From Iris pallida (Eukaryota; Streptophyta; Magnoliopsida; Asparagales; Iridaceae), in contig JANAVB010005597.1 in assembly GCA_029216955.1 (NCBI GenBank), forward strand, positions 45,829,980 through 45,893,979: a stretch of DNA of 64,000 bases. Direction: 5' to 3'. Positions 45,178 to 56,781 of this stretch are shown here, in pieces. The first letter of the stretch is position 1. Each line of letters begins with the position of its first letter. Position numbers and translations under genes: made by a program. Under the pieces are notes generated by a model. That model was given only the letters and a program-made list of their open reading frames with translations. It did no database searches and was not told the origin of the DNA.

Positions 45178-45800
45178 CAAGGTGGAGATATGAAGAAATA
45201 TCTCTAAAAATAGGCCCATGACCTTTTTTAACCATATATATGGTAATATATAAGATTGGATTTGACCATATATGTGGTAATCCTACATATATGGTAATCC
45301 TATATAAGATTGGATTTGATTATGTAATGACCGTGGTTCGTATTACGTATTTGGAATACGTATATGTATCTTGACTCGTATTTTATGTCTCCTGGCTTAG
45401 TTCGGCTTGTTTGGGTTGGCTTGGTTCGGCTTGGGTTGTTTATTGGTTCATCATGAACCAAGGGGAGAACCCTTACCTACCACCACCATCCCCATTTATT
45501 AGCCCAACTCTTTCTCTCTCTTCATTACTCTTCTTCTTCTCCACCATTACTTCTTCACCTACCAGGAAGAGAGCTTAGGCAAGTGCAGCTTGCTTCATAG
45601 AGGAACTCCGTTTTTATTGTTCCATTCTCTTCCTTATGAGATTCTAACACACTTTAATACTTAGTATTTCTAATTTCCATGGCTCATTTCTTGTAGATCT
45701 AAGTTTATTTTATTTTCGGATTTCTTGGGTTTTGATCTATTTAATCTTGTTATTATCAAGTTTCGATGGTTCCATGTTGTAGAGAATTTCATTATGTCCT
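45178..45800 (+). mobile_element. Copia polypurine tract and 3' LTR (limits approximate)
   Basis: CAAGGTGGAGATA (45178-45190) after the pol stop has the form and place of a copia polypurine tract. What follows contains a repeated CATATATGGTAAT block and a CT-rich leader (45495-45560), as an LTR would. The LTR end could not be fixed; GATTCTAACA near 45650 is a candidate. Confidence 0.45.
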
Positions 45801-45910
45801 GTTTTGACCTATGGAAGTTCGGATTTGGACTCTAGATGAAGGTTTTATGAAGCTTGGAAGCCATGGCTTGCATGGTTCTTCTTCTCGGAATAATAGAGAA
45901 GAAGAACAGT

Positions 45911-46182
45911 TTCGCATCCGTATAAACTTTCGTAGCCGCATGAACTTTCGTGGCCGCATGAACTTCCGCAGCCGTATGAGCTTCCGTGGCCGCATGAACT
46001 TCCGTGGCCGCAAGAACTTCCGCAGCCGCATGAACTTCCGTGGCCGCATGAACTTCCGTAGCCGCATGAACTTTCGCAGCCGCATGAACTTCCGTGGCCG
46101 TATGAATTTTCGTGGCCGCATGAACTTCCGTAGCCGCATGAACTTTCGCAGCCGCATGAACTTCTGTGGCCGCATGAACTTC
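45911..46182 (+). repeat. 18-bp minisatellite, about 15 copies
   Basis: Unit CGCATGAACTTCCGTGGC with alternating GTGGC/GTAGC/GCAGC variants. Because the unit is a multiple of three and lacks stops, four frames stay open, giving repeated Met-Asn-Phe-Arg-Gly-Arg and similar. I regard these frames as artefacts. Confidence 0.9.
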
Positions 46183-46259
46183 TCTTGATTTCCAGCCGCA
46201 TGCGCCCTGCCCCCTGTGCCGCATGACTCCCCCTGCCGTCCCTGCACCCTCTTTTGATT

Positions 46260-48065
46260 ATTTAGTGCTACATGTATGTTGGTGCCTTGTTAATTTAAAT
46301 ATGTTTTCTGACACGCTGGTGACCCGTTGTGGTGCACTTTTGACAAATGACATGACGTGATGTGGCCCGTCGTGGCGCACTCCTGACAGTGAATATGACA
46401 TGATATATATATATCTCGAAGGCTGTTGCAACGACTAGCATATCATGACAAGTATGAATGACCTGGACACCGTGGGCGATTGTGTTTGTACAAATAAACC
46501 AGTACTATCTTGCATCATGTCTAGGATGAGGCTCCCTGAGTACCACGGTCAGGGATACCTACAAAAATTGACTAAGGCTAATAACTAGAATAATTCAGTA
46601 GTCATGAAGAGATTTTTTTAGCTATAGGTAATCCTGTTATCTGGGCGCACTAAGTGGACTTGTAGCCTACCGACGAGTAGGACACATTTCCAGCACACAG
46701 TCACGTGTTGCACCCTTCATAAACGGACATTCGACTTGGATAACCTGGATGGTCTGCAGGGCTTGTGGCTGTTGGGATAATCTTATTGCATTTGCTAGTA
46801 ACTAGGCCTGTGATAACCCTAGTTAGTTAAAGTATCAAGCCGTACTCTTTGCTTGGCCGTGATTGATTGAATGAAGTCTAGCCCAGCTTCGACTTGTCCT
46901 GATCCTGTGCAAGATTATGACAAGATATGATTATTTATGCTTGCCTTAACAATAATGATCATGGGACCAGTTCTGTTCAGGCGAAGGGTCACAACCCCGG
47001 TCCTTGTTTGGTTTAAGGTTTGTAACCTGGCTCCCGGAGCAGTTCTGTATCCTCTCTTCGTTTATTGTCTTATTGCTCCCTATGCCATGCTCGTCATGTT
47101 TTATTTTGCTTCAATAGCATGATTATTTATACTGGCCTTAACAATAACGATCGGGGGTCCAGTTCTATTCAGGCGAAGGATTACAACCCCGGTCCTTGTT
47201 TGGTTTAAGGGTTGTAACCTGGCCCCCGGAGCAGTTCTGTGTCCTCTCTTCGTTTATTGACTTATTTTATCCTATGTTCTTGCTTACCAACAAGTAGTTG
47301 AGACGGATTTCTATTCAGGTGAAGGGTTACAACCCCGGTCCTTGTTTGGTTTAAGGGTTGTGACCTGGCTACTTGAATGGTTTCCTCGTACTCAATTTAC
47401 TGTTGTTATCTTTATTATTATCTGTTTCGTTTATAATCATCTTTAATATTCATTTGTGGTATGCTGGTTTTAGTTCCTAAGTGAAGCCTCATTTGGGGCA
47501 CTTGCTTTTTCTGGGGTCTGACCCAGCTGGTTTTGTGTGGCCAGATATCGGAGCAGCTCCAGAGGATCCACCTGTCTTCCAGCCAGATGGTGACCACCAG
47601 GCGTAACCCTGGCAACGAGTTGGTTTCTTTTGTCCTTCCACTTATTTGTAAAATTATTCTTTTGAGGCGTTTAGCCGGCGAGCACGTGTTAGCTCGTATT
47701 GCACCTTTATTTTCTGTCTGCCTACGGGCTGTAACATGATTGACAAATCCTAGGGTTGATCATGTATGACCAGAACTCTTGCTAGTCTTGACATTTTGTA
47801 TGACTAGCTTCATGATCATCCGAATATGTAATGTATGGGATGCCTTACTATTGTATATTTGGTGCTCTGACATTTTGTAACTGTTATTACTTGCTTGAGA
47901 TTGAGACAATAGGCTTGTTTATGACCATAGGAGACTGATGGCTTGTAGTTAAACCCTCATGTATCTAGACAGCCGTGACCGTATAGCGAGGTGGATTGCA
48001 CTTCAATATACGTAGCTGGCTATGTACGCCCCCGCTCTCCAGTATTCTGGTTCTGGGGCGTGACA
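46260..48065 (+). mobile_element. 5' LTR of the Ty3/gypsy element (start not resolved)
   Basis: Ends CTGGGGCGTGACA at 48065, the same end type as the other large LTRs, followed after nine bases by TGGTGGCCCATGCAGG (48075-48090). The TG start could lie anywhere between about 45650 and 46260. Confidence 0.55.
46929..47400 (+). repeat. Three tandem units (192 and about 146 bp) inside the gypsy LTR
   Basis: Each unit carries TTCAGG(C/T)GAAGG, then ACAACCCCGGTCCTTGTTTG and GTTTAAGG, then a variant of TTGTAACCTGGC. Starts near 46929, 47121 and 47267. Confidence 0.75.
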
Positions 48066-48074
48066 TGGTTTAAG

Positions 48075-48245
48075 TGGTGGCCCATGCAGGTCTTGTAAAT
48101 CAAGATATGTGAAGGTTTATCGAATAGATGTCTCAATCAGTACTCGCCCTTTATCTCTGCTCGTATCTTCTGAATCCCTGTAATCTTGACCTGATCACAT
48201 GCTTGTATCGTTGATCTGTCCTGATCCTTCCTTATTGTTCCCTAT
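48075..48245 (+). other. Ty3/gypsy primer-site-like box and untranslated leader
   Basis: TGGTGGCCCATGCAGG follows the LTR end by nine bases and is shared with two other elements in the window. No similarity to the common tRNA-Met site TGGTATCAGAGC. The leader runs to the gag region. Confidence 0.45.
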
Positions 48246-49402
48246 GTCGTCTTCTTCAGCGGCATTGTTCCTGGACCTGCCGATCAGCAAGGCGGAGCAC
48301 CTCCCGCGGACCAGCAGCAACCTGGAGATCAAGCCCAGCATTCAGGAGTAGCCTCCAGAGTTGTGCCTACTGGAGGAGAGCCACCCGTTCAGCCCGTCCA
48401 GCCTGTAGAACCTGATGATGGCACTTTGGTGGGTCTAATCAGGTCATTATTAGCTTCCCAGGATCATTGGGGAGATGCCTTGCACCAGGCGGTGGCAGAT
48501 GCTTTGACCAGAGGAGGTCATCAGGGTAACAGCGCGGCCAACAGCTTTAAGCGCTTGAACCCTCCTTCTTCGACGGCAGTGAAGATGCTATCGCTGCTGA
48601 TGCATGGCTTCATGACACAGAGGTGATTCTAGAAGCAGCCAGGACTCCAGAAGCCGAGAAGGTGGCCGTAGTGCGCCTGCAGTTATTGGATCTTGCCCGC
48701 AGCTGGTGGGCGGCACAAGCTGTTGGATTATTGGCACCCATTGCTTGGACAATATTCAGAGAGAGATTCCAGACCAAGTATTTCGATGTTATAGCTCGAT
48801 ACGATCTATAGACGAGGTTCACTAATCTGAAGCAGATGGGCAAGATGGTCGACGGATATGCGATCGAGTTTTCGAGACTCAGTCGGTTTGCTCCCACCTT
48901 GGTAGCGACCGAGTTTGATAGGGCCCATCGGTTCCAGCAGGGGCTTCACCTGGATATTTTGTTGGCAGTAGAGCATTTTGAGCATCAGACTTTTGATGCA
49001 GTATTGAGAGCAGCTAGGAGGCATGAGTATACCTCCCAGAGGATCGTGGATAGGACCGGAGGTCGGAAGCGATCCCACGGTCAGATGAATCAGTCATCAG
49101 CACCAGCCCCGGCAACCAGGGCATTGACCATTGGAGCTCCGAGGTGGGCGGCCTCAGTGACGTCGGTTCAACATTCCACCCCGACGCACCCTCAGCAGCA
49201 GAAGAAGAAGCAGTCTTCCACAGTGGAATGTTCACACTACGGAAAGCCGGGACATGTGGTATCAGAGTGTCGCAGAGCACAGAATTTGTGCTTGGTTTGT
49301 GGTGCCCCAGACCACAGGGTTAGGAACTGCCCGAACAGGAGGAGTTCATCATCAGCTTTCTCTAGTCCTTCAGTTAGAGGACCAGCACCAGTCGTCCAGT
49401 AG
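48246..49402 (+). pseudogene. Ty3/gypsy gag, degenerate
   Basis: Frame 1 (to about 48570) gives a Pro/Gln-rich N-terminus and DDGTLVGLIRSLLASQD. One missing base near 48568 shifts to the frame with LEAARTPEAEKVAVVRLQLL, SWWAAQ and FDRAHRFQQGLH (retrotransposon gag domain), interrupted by TAG at 48809. Two zinc knuckles follow at about 49230-49335: in the first the second Cys is Tyr (CSHYGKPGH), the second is intact (CLVCGAPDHRVRNC). The frame stops at 49400. Cannot be functional as it stands. Confidence 0.88.
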
Positions 49403-50881
49403 CAGCAGCTGCAGTACCCGTTCCCGAGGCCATTGCCGAAGCAGGCCCAGGCATTCCAGCAGCAGAGACCGCAGCAATATGCCCAAGCCCAAGCCCTGAT
49501 CCCGAGCAGGCAGAGGAATTTTTAGCAGAGGGGACCCGCACCCAGAGGGCATGGTCAAGTGCTGGCCTTGACCATGGGAGAGGAAGGAATAGCACCCGAT
49601 AAGGTAATGGCAGGTACTATTCTCGTCAACACCTTTCTAGCTTCAGTATTATTTGATTTTGGTGCCTCGCATTCATTTATGTCTGCACGATTCGTGACAC
49701 GGATAGGATTAGAGCCCGAGTCATTATCAGTGAGGCTCAATATACTTACTGGTAATGGACTTGTGGGAGTAGATAGGGTGTTTTTCTCGTGTCGGATCGT
49801 AGTCAGCGATAGAGAGTTTTTCGCTAGATTGATAGAGTTCCCGATGGCCGATTATGATGTGATCTTAGGGATGGATTGGTTGAGGGACCAGTATGCTAGG
49901 ATAGACTGCCATCTTGGCAGGGTTGTTTTTAGCATTCCAGACGAACCGGAGTTTTCCTTCTTCCGCGGCGAAGTTGAACCTTCTCCTCCAGTATTGCGGA
50001 TGGCGGTAGCAGCCGTGCAGTTACCCCGGATAGTCGAAGAGTTTCTAAATGTTTTTCCAGAAGAGCTTCCAGGGATGCCGCTAGAGCGAGAGATCGAGTT
50101 CACCATCGACTTGATTCCCGGGATAGCCCCAGTGTCAGAGAGAGTCTACAAGATGGCGCCGTCAGAGCTAGAGATATTGTACAAGATGATTGAAGAACTC
50201 AGAACCAAGGGATTCATTCGTGCTAGTGGATCGCCTTGGGGAGCCCCGATGCTTCTTGTGAAAAAGAAGGATGGTACGTCTAGATTATGTGTAGATTATC
50301 GTACCTTGAACTCAGTGACAATCAAGAACAGATACCCTCTCCCGAGGATAGATGACTTGTTTGATCAACTCAAGGGGGCAGCAGTATTCTCGAAGATCGA
50401 CTTGCGCTCAGGATATCATCAGATCAGAATCAGAGAGCAGGACATCCCGAAGACAACTTTCAGGTCTAGATATGGGCATTGGGAGTTCCTTGTGATGCCA
50501 TTTGGAGCAACCAATGCGTCAGCTGTATTCATGGACCTCATGAATCGCATCTTCATGCCCTACTTGGATCAGTTCGTGATTGTGTTCCTAGACGACATCC
50601 TGGTCTGCAGCAAGAGTGAGGCGGAGCATGAGCAGCATCTCCGTGTGGTTCTTCAGATTCTCAGAGAGCACCAATTGTATGCCAAGTTCAGTAAATGCGA
50701 GTTCTGGCTCGATCGCATTTCGTACTTGGGTCATATCATCACCAGAAGAGGAGTAGAGGTGGATCCCCAGAAGATCGTGGCCATTAAAACGTGGCCGGTA
50801 CCTAGCACACTGGCAGAAATTCGTAATTTTCTTGGTTTGGCCGGCTACTACCGGCTATTTGTTTCAGACTTTGTTCGGATT
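49403..50881 (+). pseudogene. Ty3/gypsy protease and reverse transcriptase, interrupted
   Basis: Same frame as gag after stops at 49400 and 49523, open from 49559. Protease motif at 49652-49666 is DFGA instead of the catalytic DSGA/DTGA. RT landmarks: [48 protein letters not shown], the catalytic FLDDIL, and [14 protein letters not shown]. It ends at [11 protein letters not shown]...VRI where a solo LTR enters at 50882. The catalytic core of RT is intact, but the protein as a whole is not. Confidence 0.93.
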
Positions 50882-52199
50882 TGTAAAACCCCTAAATTTC
50901 TACTATTTTTTTATTATTAAATTTGGTACTGATTTAAAATTTTGTATTGTACGTCGCATGGTCGTATTGTACGTCGTGCGCGAAAGTTCATTTTTCGAAT
51001 TTGCTCGACGAGTGCGAATATGTGCGAGCGTACATATTTTAGAAAAATATTTTTCTATATTTTTATAGTTCAGAATAATATACATAATAATTATTTTGTT
51101 ATCGTACCAAAGTTTCCAAATTATTATTTTATTATTAAAAGTCTTTCGTAAAAACAGTTATTAATAATAAATAATATTATTCGCGTATACATATATATTT
51201 CATAAATTTTTATTGAGTTTATTTTAAATAATAATATAATTTTCAAAATTATTATTATTAGTATTTTTGGAAAATATATTTTAAAATTTTTATGACGATT
51301 TAAAACCTCGATTTGAATTATTGGATTTATTTAAATAGTTAATATTTGAAATTTGGTTATCTTATTTGATTTTTAAAAAGATATAATGTAATTTAAGTTG
51401 ATTTAGATTTGGATTGGAATTTTTAAATGGATTTAATTTAATAATTGAATTATCTACTTGGGTTTAAATTATTTCTAATCCATATCCAATTGGGAATTCC
51501 CACATCCTATAAATAGGCAGGTACTCCTCCATATTATTTACTCCACAATTTCTCTACCCAAGTACTGTGCATCGTGTCCATGTCCGTTTCCCCTTTCCAT
51601 CCAATATAAATTTGTTATTACATTTACATGTACCAATCATCGTGTCCGTCCCGGACACATCTCTACGTCCTCTTTCCCGTGTCGGATACAACCAACACCA
51701 TCCCAATTACACCCCGACATAATACAAACCCTAGCCCTAATCCTAACCCTAAACCTAACCTGACGTCATCTTCCCCAGCCACACACCCTACCAGCACCAT
51801 GCTGCCATTCTTCGTCCCCGCTCGTGTCCAGCCACCGACGGTGACTCCGCCACCACCACAACACATGTCGGCACCTTGTCCCAAATACAACACCCCAAAC
51901 ACCTTCACCACCCGAGCACCATCATCATCCCACCACCATCCAAAGCCCCCGCGGCCATGACGGCAACAACCGCAGCGACCCACGCCTGCTCCCTGTCCAC
52001 CTTGTCCGACTCCTAGGCCAACCACGACCTCACCCTCACCAACTCCTCCCCGTTAGACTCTACCACCGCCACCAGCCATCACCGCCACCGTCGGAACACT
52101 TCTCCCCGACACCACCACAGCCCGACGCCCAAAACCGCCACCAAAATCCCATAAAACATCGCATAGAAAATAAAAAAATAAAAAACCCAATTAAACACA

Positions 52200-52800
52200 C
52201 ACCCTGACCTCCACCGGCCGTCGCGCCTATCCGCCGCGAGCCCGCCGCGCCGCCTCCATGAAGAACCGTGGCCGAGAGAGCTCCGCCGCGACGAGCCCGT
52301 GGACGGCGACCACCATTCACGCCCAGCGCCGAACCCCGGCCAGAACCCTCCTCTTTCGAGTCTTCTCGAGCAACCCTCCACCGCCGCCATCGTGCCCTCC
52401 GCGCGCAGCCCTAACCGCCGCCTCCGCCAGCGTCACGCCGACCCCCGCTCTTCCTCCAGACCACCGCCTTCGCTTCTTCCCTCTCCTCTGCCCTCTCGGC
52501 TTCGTCCCGACCACCCTCGCCTCCAGCGTGCCACCGCCTGGACGCTCCTTCCGCCGCCCGGCGACGGATCCAGCACCTAGCCGCCGCTCCACCTCCCCGT
52601 TTCCTTCTCTTCCCGCGCGCCTCCGGCAACGCCGCAGCTCCGCCGCACTCCGCCGACCCTTCTCCCGCTCTCGCCGCCTCCCGCGTCGATCTTCTCCGCA
52701 GCGCCTCTCCGTTCCAGCCCGGCGCCCCGCCGTGCGCGCCACCGTGCCCAGACCACCCGCCTCCTCGCGGAGCACGCGCCGACCGCCCCAGTAAAACCCC
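52200..52800. other. GC-rich island in the solo LTR
   Basis: CCGCC-, CGCCGCC- and CCG-rich sequence, open in frames on both strands because GC-rich DNA lacks stops. The Pro/Arg/Ser-rich translations have no domain. The large LTRs at 4213 and 56782 have similar tracts in the same relative place, after a TATA box and CT-rich leader. Confidence 0.7.
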
Positions 52801-52907
52801 CTCTGCTCTCACCATCTCTCTTCCTCCTCTGCTTTAGATTTAGTTTAGTTTATTTTTTTTTGTGCTTTGGTCTTCTCTCTGAGAACACAGTTGTCCTTAG
52901 TCAAGAT

Positions 52908-53011
52908 TTTTATTATTATATTATTATTATTATTACTGTTATTATTATTATTATTTTATTATTATTATTATTATTATTATTCTGTTTATTATTATTATAT
53001 TTATTATTATC

Positions 53012-53070
<59 letters not shown>

Positions 53071-53072
53071 CT
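52908..53072 (+). repeat. (TTA)n microsatellite
   Basis: About 160 bp of ATT/TTA triplets with a few interruptions. Confidence 0.95.
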
Positions 53073-54812
53073 ACGTCTCTTTTATATATAGTATATATTT
53101 GATTAGATTAATTATTAGAATTGTTGATATTAATATTGGCATTTATGAATTATACTATTAGTATTTTGTTATTATTATTTAGTATAAAATATTTCTCAAA
53201 TTAATTTATAACAAATATATTATTTTGCTTGGGCCGTTTAGAAGTTCCATATATATTATTAAATATTTTTTTATAGACTATCCTAGAAATTATTGTTTGA
53301 CAAAAATTGAGCTTTCAGATTTTCAAATAATTATCTAAATTATTTCGACCAGTAAAATATAGTTTTCTACCTAAATTATATTTCTACAAACTTAAGAGTT
53401 TTTGGGAACACGGTTTCTTTTATATTTTAGTATTATCTAAATACTATTTTTAACTTGCAAAAATATAAGTTCTCATTTATTATAAATTTTCTTAAAATCA
53501 TATATATCCAATTTCTATCAATCAATCTCATGTCCGTGACCAATCCCAAATCTCCAATTCTTCACCAATTCTAGACTACCCTATGTTGACCTTAACTATT
53601 CTGACCGTCCCGGATCCAATGGAACTGTCCGTACCCCCAACAGAGGTCCCCTTGTGTAGTTGTTACACCGAAGTTGTAGTTCGTGCCACATTGATCATCG
53701 CAGCACACCAGGCGCCCTACCAGGCAAGACACCTTGCCCTTTGCTGTTTATTTATTTTAGCTCATATTTCATGCATTATTTATTTTTTTATGCAAAATAA
53801 ACTGTGATACATGGCATAACCTGTTAGAACTTACTGTTCATTTATATTTCCTGCTATGTATTATTTTTCTTACACATTAAACCTAGATTTAAGGGACCAC
53901 CTTTGTGTATTGCATTCATTGGCCTTGACACGTTGTACTACAAAGTTGTGTGTCGCATGTAGAACACGGACATGCGTGACTAGCTGGTCACCGGTACGTA
54001 TAAGCCGTACGATAGGAATAACCGCTAATAGAGGTTGTATGCTTAGTTTGACTTAGCGGTTATAGAGGTTTTGTGTTGTGGATACAACATATTAGACATT
54101 GGGAGGAAAGAACAGTTCCTTGATGTATGGGCCACATTTACATACTGCTATTGTACCTGAAGCTCCGTTGGAGACGCAGGTTCACCCTATTGTACTGGTT
54201 TCCTCTGACGTTTATGGAACGTTATGGACGGATTGTACTGATTCCCGATGAGAGGGACGATGCCACTGCTATACAGCCCGAGTGCCCATATGTGGAGGAT
54301 TGTTCTTTATCGCATATTCACTATAGTACGGTTAGGTACCCTATTATAGGCATCCCTTATTTATTGAGCAATGTTTATTCAGTTTATATGGCATGATATT
54401 ATGTGTCTTGTTACGTCCCTCTGAGGACCTGGTTATCTCGCCAGGTGTGTGCTCTTGTCTTTCGCAGGTGTTATAGCTCTAGCCGTGACCGTCTCCATTT
54501 CTTTGAGGATGATTGCACTTGAATCGTCTTCGCTTCGCTCGCCAAATTTTTTTTTCTCATGTATTTTTCCTTTACTTGTTGGTAGTGGATTTGTCTCCGC
54601 CCAACATATTGTATCAAGACAATTCATTATCATTATATGATATCTTTCATTCATTTATTTTGTGTGGATGAGATTAGTTATGGTTCTACTGCATTTTACA
54701 GATTATGTATTCATACGAGGTTTCCATATATTGGAGTATACTTCGTATGTATACAGCTGGCATGTCTACGTTCCTAGTCCTACGTATTTTGGGACTGGGG
54801 CGTTACAGGATT

Positions 54813-55005
54813 TCAGCGCCATTGACCCAGTTGACCCGCAAGGATGTGCAGTTTGCTTGGACAGCAGAGTGCCCCAGGATTCTTTTGAGAAGTTGAAGCG
54901 AGGCTTGATGACGGCACCCATTCTCATACTTCCAGATGGAACCGGAGGATTCTCGGTGTATTGTGATGCTTCAGGCAGAGGCTTAGGATGTGTTCTGATG
55001 CAGCA
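54813..55005 (+). pseudogene. Ty3/gypsy pol continuation (start of RNase H), truncated
   Basis: Continues the frame broken at 50881: SAPLTQLTRKDVQFAWTAEC. Two extra bases near 54872 shift the frame, after which it reads DSFEKLKRGLMTAPILILPD and DASGRGLGCVLMQ. It stops where a new LTR begins at 55006. Integrase and 3' LTR are absent from the window. Confidence 0.9.
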
Positions 55006-56781
55006 TGTATAGTGCCCCGTTTTGCTCAGTAAATCGGAGGAATAGGAATGCCGATGGCGTTCGAACTTAGCCTTACAACGGCTGCTCAGAGATATCGCTC
55101 GGTCGAGACGATCGCTCGCTCAGGTGGGATAGTTTCGGTGAACTTGCCTCATCTTAGCCTTCACATAATAAATTGCATGTTTTCAACTTGCACAAGTATG
55201 CTTGATAATAAAAGAGAAGAATTCACATAGCTAAAGGGAATAAATCCCGACGGGTCGAATTGAGTTAGAATATGGAAAGGTCCAACGGTCGGCTTAGAGT
55301 TGGTGCACGGCGTGCTTTGAAAATGACACTCGGTCCTTCGTCCCGCGGCTTGGGAGAAGAAAAAGTTGATATTTGCCACAAGCTAAGAGTTAACCAAATT
55401 CATAGGCGTCGTTCACATAAATGCTTCATAAAGCATGCACGGTCTCTTCGTCCAAGGCGTGGCATAGCCTCTGCTCGCCGACGGGTTTAGTTGTATTGCA
55501 CGGCTTGTGGCATAAGTCTAGGTACCTCAAATAACTTGGTTGTTGAAGTCGAACGCGTGCACGGCACGTTCCTACGACGCAAGGCTTGACGCAGCCTTTG
55601 CTCGTCAAGTTGTTGCAAAGTAAGTTAAGCGAGTTACGTTAAGCTAACAGGAGTAGTAGCAGGCATGGCCCTATGAATTCTACGGCCGGGTATAACCACA
55701 TAGTCTCACGATCATAAGGCCCGTCATATAGAGTATGACTTGGGCAGTGGTGTCACATAGAGTTTCAAGTTGGTTTGAGACACGATGGCATGGACTTAGT
55801 ATTTTAAGGCACGGGCCACGGTTGATTTATTGAGTTTGGAAAGTGTTTCAGTAGTTGTTCTTAAGTTGAGTGAAATGATAGGACAAGAAAGAAGAATGCT
55901 CACGACTGGGTCGTTGAGGCAAGAAAGAAGAATGCTCGCGACTGGGTCGTCGAGACAAGAAAGAAGAATGCTCGCGACTGGGTCACCGAGGCAAGGTCTC
56001 AGATGTGAGAAGTGTTGAACTTAGCCCTGAAAAGAGATGGTAACACTAGAAGTAGATTGACTGTGTGAGACGTCAGTTGAGTCGAGTCTTGCATGGTCAT
56101 GGACAACTTGTCGACAAGGTAGAGTTTTTCCGTACGGCAATCCGTGGCGCCACGAGACCGATGCGGCCTAAGGAAACAAAAATGGCTCTGGAAGTCTAAA
56201 ATAGCTGGGCCTGGGGCAAAGTATTCGGTGGACGCTCATTAGGGCTAGCTACCCGAATCGGTCCATCCTATACTCAGCTAAAAGGGAGTCCACAATGGCT
56301 CTGGGAGTCAGTGACCAAGTTCATATAGATGAGTCAGCACGGGCGGCAATCCGCGAGTGTGCCTTTGGACTGAGTCGAGTCATGAGTGCACTATATCAAG
56401 GAGTCAAGTCGAAGGTGTGTGTACCAGTTAGAACACAAGGAATATTGGGCCTAAGATTTGGCCGCAACGTAGGCGACGTGCTTCGGCACGAGATGTGGCG
56501 TCGAGTCTTGAGTTGTCGGCATATAAGTTGCATAAGTTGGTTTGAGTTGTCTTGAGTTTAAGTCAGAAAATGTCGCAAGGCAAAGTTGGTCGAGTGACAC
56601 TTAACCCACAAGTTATGATTGGGTCAGTTGATGATTTAGCAAAGGGCCGCGAGGCGGCGATGTGGTTAGTCTTACTGAAATACGAGGCACGGCCTCAATA
56701 TGGTTTTATAGCACGGTCACGTGGAAAAGGAGTCTATTGTGTAGTTGCGTCTCTGATTTGGGCTATAAGGCAAACACGACT
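55006..56781 (+). mobile_element. First part of another LTR, broken by the LARD at 56782
   Basis: Starts TGTATAGTGCCCCG exactly where gypsy pol stops, in the style of TGTAATAGCCCG at the 26-28 kb solo LTR. It contains CAAGGCGTGGCATAGCCTC and related motifs like that family. Three 36-bp units (GAAAGAAGAATGCTCGCGAC...) lie at 55887-55995. The other end would be beyond the next insertion and the window. Confidence 0.55.
55887..55995 (+). repeat. Three 36-bp tandem units
   Basis: CAAGAAAGAAGAATGCTC then (A/G)CGACTGGGTC and CGAGG, three times. Confidence 0.9.

Larger units (their letters stand above)
50882..54807 (+). mobile_element. Solo LTR, 3,926 bp, nested in gypsy pol, TSD GGATT
   Basis: Starts TGTAAAACCCC and ends GGGGCGTTACA, with exact duplications GGATT (50877-50881, 54808-54812). 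The host reading frame is in register across the two duplications. Inside: TATA box CTATAAATAGG (51507-51517), a CCTAACCCTAA-type stretch (51727-51760), a GC-rich region (52200-52800), a TTA microsatellite and AT-rich sequence. No coding region or second LTR. The orientation follows the TGTAA...TTACA form. Confidence 0.9.

Noticed and set aside
45792..46247. Several overlapping frames of 118-151 residues with Arg/Met/Asn repeats
   Set aside because: All are translations of one 18-bp minisatellite in different frames and strands.
46929..47400. CRISPR-like regular repeats
   Set aside because: Units are long, contiguous and diverged with no unique spacers, in a plant LTR; an ordinary tandem repeat.
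52258..52794. 178-residue open frame in GC-rich sequence
   Set aside because: Pro/Arg/Ser-rich with no domain, overlapping equally long frames on both strands; it lies inside a solo LTR and is open only because GC-rich DNA has few stops.
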